DNA from: UBA1219 sp045601425
GTDB lineage: Bacteria > Bacteroidota > Bacteroidia > Bacteroidales > P3
NCBI GenBank assembly: GCA_045601425.1
Contig: JAZRZP010000043.1
Span: forward strand, 62,001-126,000
Length of the DNA stretch: 64,000 nucleotides
Reading direction: 5' to 3'
Positions within the stretch are counted from its first letter, which is position 1; every line of letters starts with the position of its first letter. The notes beneath the pieces are model-generated. The model worked only from the letters and a program-made list of their open reading frames with translations. It was not told where the DNA came from and ran no database searches. Below, piece by piece: positions 51,218 through 60,241 of the stretch. Made by a program: the position numbers and the translations under genes.

Positions 51218-53131
51218 TTATTTTTTGCAGAATTCTTTTGCTGCTTCAACGATAGCCTGCCGGTCGATGCCGCATTCGCGGTGCAGTTCGCGCAGGGTGC
51301 CGTGTGCGATGAACCTGTCGGGAATTCCGAGCCGTTTTACGGGTGTGCCGATGCCGTTGTCGGCAAAATATTCCACCACCGCCGAACCGAAACCGCCTTT
51401 CAGAACGCCGTCTTCAACGGTAATGACCTTGGAATGTTTTTCGGAAATTTCCTTCAGAAGCCGTGTGTCAAGCGGTTTTACGAACCGCATGTCGTAAACG
51501 CTTACTTCCGTTCCGTAGGCCGAGAGCTCTTCTGCGGCACTCATCGCGGCGTTTCCTATGTGCCCGACTGAAAGTATGGCAATGTCGTGCCCTTCGTGCA
51601 GGCACCGGCCTTTGCCGATTTCGATTTCTTCGAACTGTTTCTGCCAGTCTTCGTTCACCGATTTTCCGCGGGGGTATCGTATCACGAACGGACCCTTGTT
51701 GGGAAGCTGAGCGGTGTACATCATGTTGCGCAGTTCGTTTTCGTTCATGGGTGCCGCTATGGTGAGGTTGGGAATAGGCCGGAAGTAGGCATAATCGAAT
51801 ACGCCGTGGTGTGTGGCACCGTCTTCGCCGACGAGTCCGCCGCGGTCGAGACACATCACCACATTGAGGTTCTGCAGTGCCACATCGTGTATCACCTGAT
51901 CGTAGGCACGCTGCATGAACGAAGAATATATGTTGCAGAAGGGCAGAAGTCCCTGCGAGGCAAGACCGGCCGAAAAAGTCACTGCGTGCTGTTCTGCAAT
52001 GCCCACATCGAAAACCCGTTCGGGAAAGGCTTTCATCATGATGTTCAGCGAACATCCGGTAGGCATGGCAGGAGTTATTCCCACGATGGTCGGATTCTTT
52101 TCGGCCAGTTCCACAATGGTATGACCGAAAATGTCCTGATATCTCAGCGGCTGGTGTATGTTGTCGCTTTTTATCTGTTTTCCGGTTTCGGCGTCGTATT
52201 CGCCGGGAGCGTGGTATGTGACCGGATTTTTTACTGCCGCTTCGAGTCCGCGGCCTTTTTGTGTCACAATGTGCAGGAGTTTTGGCCCTTTTATCATGCT
52301 CAGACGTTGCAGAATCCGCACGAGATTGTCCAGATCGTGGCCGTCGATGGGGCCGAAGTATCTGAAATTCAGGGCTTCAAACATGTTGCTCTGTTTTATG
52401 AAAACAGATTTCACATTCCGCAGGAATTTGTTGAAGAACCGCCGTATTTTCTGTCCGCGGGCATCATCGCCCGACATGTTCCAGATGTGAGTTTTGAATT
52501 TGTTGTAGGTCTTAGAGGCAGTGATTTTCGTGAGGTAGTTGCTCAAGGCACCGACGCTTTTGTCGATGGCAATGCCGTTGTCGTTGAGTATGACAAGGAG
52601 GTTGGCTCCTGAATCGCCGGCGTTGTTCAGGGCTTCGAAGGCTATTCCTCCGGTCATGGAACCGTCGCCTATTACGGCAATGTGCCGGCGTGTGTCGTTG
52701 CCCTGAAGCAGCGATGCTGTGGCCATTCCGAGAGCGGCCGAGACGGATGTTGACGAGTGTCCGGTGCCGAAAGAGTCGTATTCGCTTTCCGAAATTTTAG
52801 GGAAACCGCTGATTCCGTTGTATGTACGGATGCTTTCGAACTGCTTCTTGCGTCCGGTGAGTATCTTGTGCGGGTAGGCCTGATGTCCTACGTCCCAGAT
52901 GAGTTTGTCGTCGGGAGTGTTGAAAACATAATGCAGGGCAACGGTGAGTTCCACTACGCCAAGTCCCGAAGCCAAGTGCCCGGGGTGGGTGGATAGTACC
53001 TTCACGATATAACAGCGGAGGTCGTTGCACAACTGCTTCAGTTCATCGGACGAAAGTTTCCGGATGTCTTCGGGTGTTTCTATCTTGTCTAAAACGGGGT
53101 AGTTCACAATTTCGATTTTGCGGGTAAGCAT
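51218..53131 (-). CDS. dxs: 1-deoxy-D-xylulose-5-phosphate synthase
   Basis: 637 residues from the ATG at 53131. The frame is open to 53176, but that would read through the hairpin at 53142-53174. Thiamine-diphosphate motif: GDGSMTGGIAFEALNNAG ending in NDN. The conserved STHPGHLASGLGVVEL is near the N-terminus, and the C-terminal transketolase region holds DRGGLVGEDGATHHG. It condenses pyruvate and glyceraldehyde-3-phosphate in the MEP isoprenoid pathway. The large plus-strand open frame inside it (51587-52612) is a shadow. Confidence 0.97.
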   Translation of the reverse strand: MLTRKIEIVNYPVLDKIETPEDIRKLSSDELKQLCNDLRCYIVKVLSTHPGHLASGLGVVELTVALHYVFNTPDDKLIWDVGHQAYPHKILTGRKKQFESIRTYNGISGFPKISESEYDSFGTGHSSTSVSAALGMATASLLQGNDTRRHIAVIGDGSMTGGIAFEALNNAGDSGANLLVILNDNGIAIDKSVGALSNYLTKITASKTYNKFKTHIWNMSGDDARGQKIRRFFNKFLRNVKSVFIKQSNMFEALNFRYFGPIDGHDLDNLVRILQRLSMIKGPKLLHIVTQKGRGLEAAVKNPVTYHAPGEYDAETGKQIKSDNIHQPLRYQDIFGHTIVELAEKNPTIVGITPAMPTGCSLNIMMKAFPERVFDVGIAEQHAVTFSAGLASQGLLPFCNIYSSFMQRAYDQVIHDVALQNLNVVMCLDRGGLVGEDGATHHGVFDYAYFRPIPNLTIAAPMNENELRNMMYTAQLPNKGPFVIRYPRGKSVNEDWQKQFEEIEIGKGRCLHEGHDIAILSVGHIGNAAMSAAEELSAYGTEVSVYDMRFVKPLDTRLLKEISEKHSKVITVEDGVLKGGFGSAVVEYFADNGIGTPVKRLGIPDRFIAHGTLRELHRECGIDRQAIVEAAKEFCKK

Positions 53132-53141
53132 TCCTGTAAAA

Positions 53142-53174
53142 GCGGATAACCCTTGACATTCAAGGATTATCCGC
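53142..53174 (-). terminator. Hairpin terminator between pepE and dxs
   Basis: A 14-bp stem with one mismatch (GCGGATAAcCCTTG / CAAGGaTTATCCGC) and a 5-nt loop. TTTT follows on the minus strand. It ends 11 nt before the dxs ATG, so some readthrough or a promoter inside the hairpin region may feed dxs. Confidence 0.72.
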
Positions 53175-53191
53175 AATAAATAGCCATGTGC

Positions 53192-53938
53192 TTAATTTTT
53201 CATCAGGAAGTTTATGTCGTCTTCCAGACCGTATTCTTTGGTATTGGCGAGACTTGCCTTGAAAACCTTCATTTTGTTCGGACGGCCGATAAGCGACAGC
53301 TTGCCGTTTTCGAGCAGGAGCGAAGTTGCTTCGCGGATGCCGGCGACATACATGTCGGGGTGAAGCATGATGTATTCCTTCAGACGGTCGTCGCGGGTTT
53401 CGCCGCCATGTTTCGGGTCGAAGAAATCGGTGTAGTGCGGGTTGATTTGGAAAGGAACGAGGTTCATGCAGTCGAAGCTTTCCGGCTCAACAATAGGCAT
53501 GTCGTTTGTGGTGCAGAGTGTGGGTCCGGCGACATTTGATCCGGCGCTCCAGCCCATGTAAGGCATGCCGTTCATGGCACGTTCGCTGATGGCTTTCATG
53601 AGTCCCTGACGGTGAAGTTCCTTTACCAGATGGAAGGTGTTGCCGCCTCCTACAGCCACGCATTCGGCGTTCTGCACTGCAGCGATGGGAGCTTTTTCGT
53701 GGTGTATGCTGTAAAGTTTTACGCCGAGTTCGGCATAAACTTTCTGCACTTTGGCTTCGTAGGCGTTGTAGGAGGCTTCGAGGCCGCCTTCGGCCAGACT
53801 TACGCCTGCAAATGGTATGAAAAGTACCGATTTTACGTTGTGGCGTGCCAAGAAGTCACTGATTTGCTGTTTGGGCCATTCCAGATAGTTTTCGCCACGG
53901 TTCGTTGAATTGCTTATCAATAAAAGTTTTCTGTTCAT
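53192..53938 (-). CDS. pepE: Dipeptidase E (peptidase family S51)
   Basis: 248 residues. The Ser nucleophile lies in the elbow GWSAGSNVAGP. Other S51 features are VGGGNTFHLVKELHRQGL upstream of it, and the segment NPHYTDFFDPKHGGETRDDRLKEY containing the His. It hydrolyses Asp-X dipeptides and supplies amino acids. Slightly longer than the enterobacterial enzyme (229 residues), as other members are. Followed by a terminator and then dxs; preceded by smpB with 17 nt between. Confidence 0.93.
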   Translation of the reverse strand: MNRKLLLISNSTNRGENYLEWPKQQISDFLARHNVKSVLFIPFAGVSLAEGGLEASYNAYEAKVQKVYAELGVKLYSIHHEKAPIAAVQNAECVAVGGGNTFHLVKELHRQGLMKAISERAMNGMPYMGWSAGSNVAGPTLCTTNDMPIVEPESFDCMNLVPFQINPHYTDFFDPKHGGETRDDRLKEYIMLHPDMYVAGIREATSLLLENGKLSLIGRPNKMKVFKASLANTKEYGLEDDINFLMKN

Positions 53939-53955
53939 GTTATGTCGTTTTTATT

Positions 53956-54414
53956 TTAATATCTGTTGTTGTAACGTTCCATTTCGCGACGGTTGTCTTT
54001 TTCCTTTATGGACTCCCGTTTGTCGTAGAATTTCTTGCCTTTGGCCAGTGCTATTTCGAGTTTCGCAAGACCCTTCGGATTTACGAAAAGCATGGTGGGG
54101 ATTATGGTAAAGCCCTTTTCCTTGACTTTGTTGGCGAGCTTGTGAAGTTCCCGCTTGGTGAGCAGCAGTTTGCGGTCGCGTTTCGCAGGGTGGTTGAGGT
54201 ATGAGCCGAAACGGTATTCAGAAATGTGCATCTCGTTGACAAACAGTTCGTTGTCGCGAAATGTGCAGTACGCGTCGTTCAGGTTGGCTTTACCGTCGCG
54301 GATGGATTTTATTTCCGTCCCAGTAAGTACCAGACCTGCCGTGTATGAGTCGATCAGAAAGTATTCGAAAGTCGCTCGCTTGTTCCGGATTTCTATGGCG
54401 TTTTTTTCTTTCAT
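53956..54414 (-). CDS. smpB: SsrA-binding protein SmpB
   Basis: 152 residues from the ATG at 54414. The frame is open to 54450, but that would cover the -7 element. Family blocks: NAIEIRNKRATFEYF, TGTEIKSIRDGKANLNDAYC, HISEYRFGSYLNHPAKRDRKLLL, KGLAKLEIALAKGKKFYDKRESIKEKDNRRE. The basic C-terminal tail is the part that follows the mRNA path in the ribosome. With tmRNA it rescues stalled ribosomes. The ssrA gene is not in the window. The promoter lies directly against the start codon (see finding). Confidence 0.97.
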   Translation of the reverse strand: MKEKNAIEIRNKRATFEYFLIDSYTAGLVLTGTEIKSIRDGKANLNDAYCTFRDNELFVNEMHISEYRFGSYLNHPAKRDRKLLLTKRELHKLANKVKEKGFTIIPTMLFVNPKGLAKLEIALAKGKKFYDKRESIKEKDNRREMERYNNRY

Positions 54415-54420
54415 AAACTG

Positions 54421-54428
54421 CAAAGATA
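54421..54428 (-). promoter_or_regulatory. -7 element of the smpB promoter
   Basis: Reads TATCTTTG on the minus strand, only 6 nt from the ATG at 54414. Transcription would start at or next to the start codon. Confidence 0.72.
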
Positions 54429-54498
54429 CGATTTTTTTGCCGTAAAACAAATTTTTTTAGTTATCTGATTGATATTAAAATATTTGTGTTCTGTCTTT

Positions 54499-55767
54499 TT
54501 ATGCCTGATCCGACTTAGCACTGCACAATTGCAGGAAGAAAAACGAGAAGAACAGTGCAAAAAAGAATATGCCGCTCTGTACTTCAAAAACAGATTCGAA
54601 GAGTGCATTGAATGCAAAGATGAAAAGAAATGCGAGGAACACAATGTCGCATTTCCTGTCGCGGAAGAACATGACAGCCGGCACGATGAAGAACGACAGA
54701 AGCAGCAGAAGTCCGGCAACACCGGTGCTTGTGATTGTGTCGATGTACTGGTTGTGAGAGTTGTAGTGGCGTTCGCTGGCGATGTCGTTGCCGTCTTCAG
54801 CGTACTGTTGCAAGTAAGAGTCGCTGCGGTCTCCGACCCCGACTCCGGTGAGCCAGTTTTCGCGTGCAACTTTTACTGTCGAACTCAGGATAATTACTCT
54901 TGTGTCGGTTCTCTGTTCTGTGGAAGTTACTGATTTTACGGTGGTTACGATACGATTGGTGGCCTGAGGCAGTGCAAGGAGCAGTACTGCAATCCCGACT
55001 GCGGCGATACCTGCAATGGACAGACCGAGTTTGTATTTCTTTCTTGAAAATATGAGCCATGCCAAAAGTATCACGTACAAGACAATCATGCAAAGAATAC
55101 CGGCTCTTGACGAAAGAAGTACGACAAAAACGCTGAAACATATTATCATAATAGCGTTTGCGAGATTCCTGCACCGGGTTCCGGTGCCGTCGAACAGCTC
55201 TTTGAAACAGAATGCGATACCTGTACAGAAATACATCGAGATGTAGGCGTGGTGCTGTGCAGAGAGGTTGCAATCAAAAAAGCGCGAAGTGCCGGCGTTG
55301 TGTACAACTGCGTCGAAGGTCGCCGTTGCCATATCGTAGCAAAATATTGAAGACAATGATGCCGCAAATGTGTAAAGCAGTATCCTGAACCGTTGGCCAT
55401 CGAGATGAGAAAAGTCGCAGAAGGCGAACATGATCGGAAGAATGAGAAAACTGAGTTTCTTCTCCAAGCAGGACAGCCCTTCGGATACGTTCCGTGTGTA
55501 AAGCATGCTTGCACAATAGACGGCAAAAAATGCGGCAAAAAGCAGAAAGAATTTCTTCCGTCCGGTGAAATTTGCCTTAACGACATGCTTCCGCTCCGCG
55601 AACATTCGCACAATCACGCAAAGAATCCACAAAAGCAGTATCTTCGTGGCCAGTTTCCAACTTATCGGTGTAACAAAGGTCAGAATTGCAACTATTATAA
55701 ATTCAATCTTTTGAAAAAGCGTGCATTCTGCAAAAGCATTTCGGATGTATTCTGTGGATTTTGCCAT
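54499..55767 (-). CDS. O-antigen ligase / polymerase (Wzy-C) family membrane protein
   Basis: About 422 residues from the ATG at 55767; an ATG at 55788 would add seven. The frame opens further upstream, but the extra part is Cys-rich and not membrane-like. Roughly ten to twelve hydrophobic helices are seen, with the large periplasmic loop typical of WaaL/Wzy-C proteins: RTDTRVIILSSTVKVARENWLTGVGVGDRSDSYLQQ, then ERHYNSHNQYIDTITSTGVAGLLLLL. The VGVGD and HNQYI motifs are the Wzy-C signature. It ligates or polymerises glycan onto a carrier or lipid A core. Monocistronic, divergent from the GNAT gene. Confidence 0.82.
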   Translation of the reverse strand: MAKSTEYIRNAFAECTLFQKIEFIIVAILTFVTPISWKLATKILLLWILCVIVRMFAERKHVVKANFTGRKKFFLLFAAFFAVYCASMLYTRNVSEGLSCLEKKLSFLILPIMFAFCDFSHLDGQRFRILLYTFAASLSSIFCYDMATATFDAVVHNAGTSRFFDCNLSAQHHAYISMYFCTGIAFCFKELFDGTGTRCRNLANAIMIICFSVFVVLLSSRAGILCMIVLYVILLAWLIFSRKKYKLGLSIAGIAAVGIAVLLLALPQATNRIVTTVKSVTSTEQRTDTRVIILSSTVKVARENWLTGVGVGDRSDSYLQQYAEDGNDIASERHYNSHNQYIDTITSTGVAGLLLLLSFFIVPAVMFFRDRKCDIVFLAFLFIFAFNALFESVFEVQSGIFFFALFFSFFFLQLCSAKSDQA

Positions 55768-55900
55768 TTCGGAATAAAAAAACAACATGCAATAACTTTC
55801 AAAACCTTCAAATATTGTGGAAAAGCATTGAAAATTTGACTTTCTGCGACAATGTAATGCACATAAATCAAAAATCTTTCGGAAAACGGATTTTTTTTCG

Positions 55901-55908
55901 TATATTTG
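55901..55908 (+). promoter_or_regulatory. -7 element of the GNAT-etf transcript
   Basis: TATATTTG, 22 nt upstream of the ATG at 55931. Confidence 0.68.
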
Positions 55909-55930
55909 CACTCTTAATTCTGTAGGAAAT

Positions 55931-56431
55931 ATGATAAAACTTCGTGCCATAGAACCAGAGGATATAGACTCGATTTATACTTGGGAGAATGATCCGGACA
56001 TTTGGGAATCGGGGAGTACCCACACTCATTTTTCGCGACATGTGCTTACCCAGTATATTCTGGAATCGATGAACAGCGATGTCTTTTCGAGCCGGCAGCT
56101 GCGTCTGATGGTGGAAAATGCAGAAAAAATTGCGGTGGGCTGCATTGATATGTTCAATTTCGATAATTTTAACCACAGGGCGGAGGTCGGAATTCTGGTG
56201 GATGAGAAATTCCGGAGAAAAGGCTATGCAAGTGCCGCGGTTTCCGCTTTTTGCAATTATGCGAAGAACAGACTGCAATTGCATCAGCTTTCGGCAGAAG
56301 TGGCAACTTCGAACACGGGTTCTCTCCGGCTTTTCGAAAAATGCGGTTTCGTGCAGTCTGGATTGAAAAAAGACTGGATTTACAGAAACGGAGGCTACGA
56401 AGATGTCGCGGTGTTGCAGAAAATTTTATGA
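55931..56431 (+). CDS. GNAT-family N-acetyltransferase (RimJ/SpeG-like)
   Basis: 166 residues. It starts MIKLRAIEPEDIDSIYTWENDPDIWESG, the RimJ/RimL/SpeG-type opening. Motif A for acetyl-CoA binding is EVGILVDEKFRRKGYASAAVSAF (with the RRKGYA pyrophosphate loop). Motif B is AEVATSNTGSLRLFEKCGFVQSG. The substrate may be a polyamine, amino sugar or protein N-terminus. It lies 37 nt upstream of etfB and may share its transcript. Confidence 0.88.
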   Translation: MIKLRAIEPEDIDSIYTWENDPDIWESGSTHTHFSRHVLTQYILESMNSDVFSSRQLRLMVENAEKIAVGCIDMFNFDNFNHRAEVGILVDEKFRRKGYASAAVSAFCNYAKNRLQLHQLSAEVATSNTGSLRLFEKCGFVQSGLKKDWIYRNGGYEDVAVLQKIL

Positions 56432-56468
56432 TGTCAGTTTTTTAGATAACAGAAAAAGATATAATAGT

Positions 56469-57329
56469 ATGAGTTTCAATATAGTGACATTGGTGAAACA
56501 GGTTCCCGACACGCAGAATGTCGGTAAGGATGCAATGCGTGAAGACGGGACAGTGAACCGTTCGGCCTTGTCGGTGATTGTGAATCCGGAGGATTTGAAG
56601 TCGCTCGAGATGGCTGTCCGCGTTAAAGAAAGCGTTCCGGATTCAGTTCTTACAGTGATAAGCATGGGACCGCCGAGGGCAGCCGATGTCCTTCGCGAAG
56701 CACTTTACCGTGGCGCCGACAGATGCATTCTTCTGAGCGACGCGAAATTTGCTGGTTCCGACACGTTGGCTACTTCGTATGCCATAAGTTTGGCAATAAA
56801 GAAACTTGGTCAGGTGGATATTGTTTTCGCAGGCCGTCAGGCCATCGACGGCGACACTGCACAGGTGGGGCCTCAGATTGCGGAAAAACTCGGAATCCCG
56901 CAAATAACATACGCGGAAGAAATTGTTTCGGTATCGGAAGGAAAAATTGTCGTGAAACGCCGTCTGGAACGTGGCGTGGAAATAGTCGGAAGTCCTCTGC
57001 CGGTGCTTGTTACGGTGCACGGCTCGGCTCCGGACTGCCGCTATCGCAATGCAGCACGTATTCTGAAATACAATAAGGCATGCACTCCGGAAGAACGCAG
57101 CGACGCTTCTGCTTTCTTCGGAAAATATCCGTATCTTGAAATAAAACACTGGTCGGCCGAAGATCTCGAACCGGACTTCAACCGTTTGGGAATCACCGGC
57201 TCGCCGACAAAGGTGAAGAATATGGAAAACGTGGTGCTTTCACAAAAAGAAAGTTTTACCGTTGCGGACAACGAAACCGAAATATCCGCTATGATCGGAA
57301 ATCTGATAAATTCGCATATTATTGACTAA
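56469..57329 (+). CDS. etfB: Electron transfer flavoprotein, subunit beta
   Basis: 286 residues from the ATG at 56469 (MSFNIVTLVKQVPDT, the family start). A longer frame back to 56403 overlaps the previous gene. AMP/nucleotide-binding segments include GADRCILLSDAKFAGSDTLATSYAI and FAGRQAIDGDTAQVGPQIAE. Length slightly above 260, as in the Bacteroidota group. ETF carries electrons from acyl-CoA dehydrogenases, or bifurcates in some anaerobes. First of etfB-etfA-acd, with 17 nt to etfA. Confidence 0.94.
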   Translation: MSFNIVTLVKQVPDTQNVGKDAMREDGTVNRSALSVIVNPEDLKSLEMAVRVKESVPDSVLTVISMGPPRAADVLREALYRGADRCILLSDAKFAGSDTLATSYAISLAIKKLGQVDIVFAGRQAIDGDTAQVGPQIAEKLGIPQITYAEEIVSVSEGKIVVKRRLERGVEIVGSPLPVLVTVHGSAPDCRYRNAARILKYNKACTPEERSDASAFFGKYPYLEIKHWSAEDLEPDFNRLGITGSPTKVKNMENVVLSQKESFTVADNETEISAMIGNLINSHIID

Positions 57330-57346
57330 ATTGTTGCAGAATTTTT

Positions 57347-58369
57347 ATGGGAAATGTTTTTGTATATTGTGAAATTGCCGAAGACGGCCGTCTTGCCGAT
57401 GTGAGTCTTGAACTGTGCTCAAAAGCACGCCGTCTTGCCGATGTTCTGCATTCGGAAGTGGAGGCTGTGGTACTTGGAAAGGATTTGAACGGCATAGAGG
57501 AACAACTGTTCCGATACGGAGCCGATGTGGTGAACGTTGCCGATGATGTACGATTGTCGCCTTACCGTACCCTGACTCATTTCTCCATTGTAAGTGCTTT
57601 GATGTCAGAGTCTTGCCCGGATATTGCACTTTTCGGGGCAACGGCAGTGGGAAGGGACCTCGCTCCACGGTTGGCCTCGCATCTCAAATGCGGTCTTACT
57701 GCCGACTGTACGAATCTCGAAATCGGAGACTACACCGATGCCAAGACTGGAAAATCATACAGTAATCTGCTTTATCAGATACGTCCTGCATTTGGTGGAA
57801 ACATAATAGCTACCATCGTGAATCCAGAGACACGTCCTCAGATGGCTACCGTCCGCGAAGGCGTGATGAAAAAAAATGCTGTTACCGGAAAAATAAGAGG
57901 TGTCTTGAAAAGGGTTGATGTTTCGAAATATTTGAAAAACAGTGACTTGTGTGTTGAGATAATCAGCAGGGCAATTGAGGAAAAGAAAATCGATATTAAA
58001 AATTCGCCCGTGATAGTGGCTGGTGGCTACGGAGTCGGTTCAAAGGAAAATTTCGGTCTTCTGCACGAACTTGCCGAACTTCTGGGTGGTGAAGTGGGGG
58101 CTACCCGTGCCGCCGTGGATGCGGGTTTTGTCGAACCTGAACGTCAGATAGGGCAGACGGGTGTGACGGTTCGTCCGAAACTCTACATCGCCTGTGGAAT
58201 TTCCGGAGCGGTACAGCACCGGGCAGGAATGGACCAGTCTTCGACTGTGATTTCCATAAATACCGACCCGAATGCACCGATATCGCAAATCGCCGATTAC
58301 AACATAACCGGAGATTTCAAATCCGTATTGCCTAAAATAATCAAGGCTTATAGGGAAAACAAGAGATGA
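57347..58369 (+). CDS. etfA: Electron transfer flavoprotein, subunit alpha
   Basis: 340 residues. The C-terminal FAD domain is clear: SPVIVAGGYGVGSKENFGLLHELAELLGGEVGATRAAVDAG, then GQTGVTVRPKLYIACGISGAVQHRAGM and INTDPNAPISQIADY. The N-terminal half shows the usual nucleotide-fold segment (LTHFSIVSALMSESCPDIALFGAT). It forms a heterodimer with EtfB. Whether this ETF bifurcates cannot be decided by eye. 31 nt before the acyl-CoA dehydrogenase. Confidence 0.95.
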   Translation: MGNVFVYCEIAEDGRLADVSLELCSKARRLADVLHSEVEAVVLGKDLNGIEEQLFRYGADVVNVADDVRLSPYRTLTHFSIVSALMSESCPDIALFGATAVGRDLAPRLASHLKCGLTADCTNLEIGDYTDAKTGKSYSNLLYQIRPAFGGNIIATIVNPETRPQMATVREGVMKKNAVTGKIRGVLKRVDVSKYLKNSDLCVEIISRAIEEKKIDIKNSPVIVAGGYGVGSKENFGLLHELAELLGGEVGATRAAVDAGFVEPERQIGQTGVTVRPKLYIACGISGAVQHRAGMDQSSTVISINTDPNAPISQIADYNITGDFKSVLPKIIKAYRENKR

Positions 58370-58400
58370 CGGTATCAACGAAACAGTAAATGAAAAAGTT

Positions 58401-60104
58401 ATGAACAATTTCTATAATGACAACGAGTCCTTGAAATTTTATCTCCACCATCCGTTGATGGAAAAAATTATAACACTGAAGGAGAACGGTTTTGCAGAAA
58501 AGGACGATTATGACACGGCTCCTGCCAATACGGAAGACGCTGTTTCGGGTTACGAGAAGGTGATGGAACTTGTGGGAGAGATTTCTGCCGGAACCATTGC
58601 TGAAAATGCCGACAGCGTTGATGCACAGGGTCCTTCGCTTGTGAATAATGAAATACTGTATGCGGAAGGAACTCGGAAAAATCACCGCATTGTCACCGAG
58701 TCGGGACTTTACGGCATCTCCCTGCCGCGGAAATACAACGGATTGAATCTGCCAAGGACATGCTATGTGATGGCTGTTGAACAGATTGCCCGTGCCGATG
58801 CAAGTTTCGCGAGTCTGTGGGGATTGCAGGACTGTGCCGAAACCATAGACCTCTTTGCCGATGAAGAAACAAAAAGACAGTATCTCCCGCTTATAAGCAA
58901 AGGCTGCACTTGCTCAATGGACCTCACCGAACCCGATGCCGGCAGCGATTTGCAGGCAGTCCGTCTGAGAGCCGATTTTGACGAAGAGTGCAACTGCTGG
59001 AGACTGAACGGAGTGAAACGCTTCATTACCAACGGCGATGCCGACATAAAACTCGTTCTCGCACGTTCGGAAGAGGGTACCACCGACGGACGCGGTCTTT
59101 CGTATTTTCTCTACGATCGCAGGGATAAGGCTGTTACAATCAGACGAATAGAAAACAAACTGGGAATAAAGGGCTCCCCAACAGCCGAACTTTTTTTCAA
59201 CAATGCACCCGCCCGACTTGTTGGAGAACGTAAGCTGGGACTTATAAAATATGTAATGTCGCTTATGAACGGTGCCCGTCTGGTAGTCGGTGCCCAGTCG
59301 GTAGGACTTTCGGAAGCCGCCAGTAGGGAGGCCTTCGCTTATGCCGCTCAACGTGAACAGTTCGGTAAACCGATTGCAGAACTTCCGCAAGTCGCTGAAA
59401 TACTGGTAAACATGCGCACAAAGACCGATGCGGTACGTTCGCTCCTTTACGAAACGGCTCGGTTCGTTGACATATACACATCTTACGAGAAAATTGCAAA
59501 GACACGGCCTCTGCTCCCCGACGAACGCTCGGAATGCAAGACGGCACAGCGTTATGCCGACATATTCACCCCGCTTCTGAAATTCTTTTCCAGCGAATAT
59601 GCCAACCGCAATGCTTACGACTGCATTCAAGTTCATGGCGGTTCGGGATACATGAAGGAATATGTCTGCGAACGGCTTTACCGTGATGCCCGTATCCTGT
59701 CGATATACGAAGGAACCTCGCAGCTTCAGGTGATAGCTGCCGTCAAGGGCGTGGCAAACGGAAGTTTCCTGAAACGTATGGTAGAACTCGACGGAATGCC
59801 GGTGGCTCCTGCCCTCGAAACAGTAAGAGAGAAACTTGCTGTTTTGACTGATGTATACAAGGAATCGGTGGGTTTGGCCTCGGCAGAAACGCAGAAACAA
59901 GGAACGTACGACTTTATGGCCCGCAAGCTGGTGGAATCGGCAGGATACATCATAATGGGCTATCTGCTGTTGCAGGACGCTTCAAGAGATGGAAGATTTG
60001 AAAAATCCTGCAGGGTGTTCGTGAATCTTGCAAGTGCCGAGATTGCCGGAAACATTGACTTTATAAGGAATTTCGATGAAATTTATCTTCAGGAACAGCA
60101 TTGA
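58401..60104 (+). CDS. Acyl-CoA dehydrogenase family protein (long form)
   Basis: 567 residues, longer than the ~380-residue short-chain enzymes because of an extra C-terminal helical domain (about 450-567). FAD-contact motif CSMDLTEPDAGSDLQAV, GVKRFITNGDADI, and the region AAQREQFGKPIAELPQV are typical. The catalytic base is probably Glu437 in SIYEGTSQLQ, preceded by QVHGGSGYMKEY. It oxidises an acyl-CoA and hands electrons to the adjacent ETF; the chain length is unknown. Last gene of the operon, convergent with the OmpA-family gene. Confidence 0.93.
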   Translation: MNNFYNDNESLKFYLHHPLMEKIITLKENGFAEKDDYDTAPANTEDAVSGYEKVMELVGEISAGTIAENADSVDAQGPSLVNNEILYAEGTRKNHRIVTESGLYGISLPRKYNGLNLPRTCYVMAVEQIARADASFASLWGLQDCAETIDLFADEETKRQYLPLISKGCTCSMDLTEPDAGSDLQAVRLRADFDEECNCWRLNGVKRFITNGDADIKLVLARSEEGTTDGRGLSYFLYDRRDKAVTIRRIENKLGIKGSPTAELFFNNAPARLVGERKLGLIKYVMSLMNGARLVVGAQSVGLSEAASREAFAYAAQREQFGKPIAELPQVAEILVNMRTKTDAVRSLLYETARFVDIYTSYEKIAKTRPLLPDERSECKTAQRYADIFTPLLKFFSSEYANRNAYDCIQVHGGSGYMKEYVCERLYRDARILSIYEGTSQLQVIAAVKGVANGSFLKRMVELDGMPVAPALETVREKLAVLTDVYKESVGLASAETQKQGTYDFMARKLVESAGYIIMGYLLLQDASRDGRFEKSCRVFVNLASAEIAGNIDFIRNFDEIYLQEQH

Positions 60105-60241
60105 AATGCCCCGTGTTTGTGAAAAGGTAAAAACACTCATCATACCGTCTTTGATTCCGTTAGTTTGGACAAGCTTGTACAGAAACTGCGGCGGACGTTT
60201 GAAGAAAATATTCCAGTTCGGGTCTCCGACAGTATGGAAAA

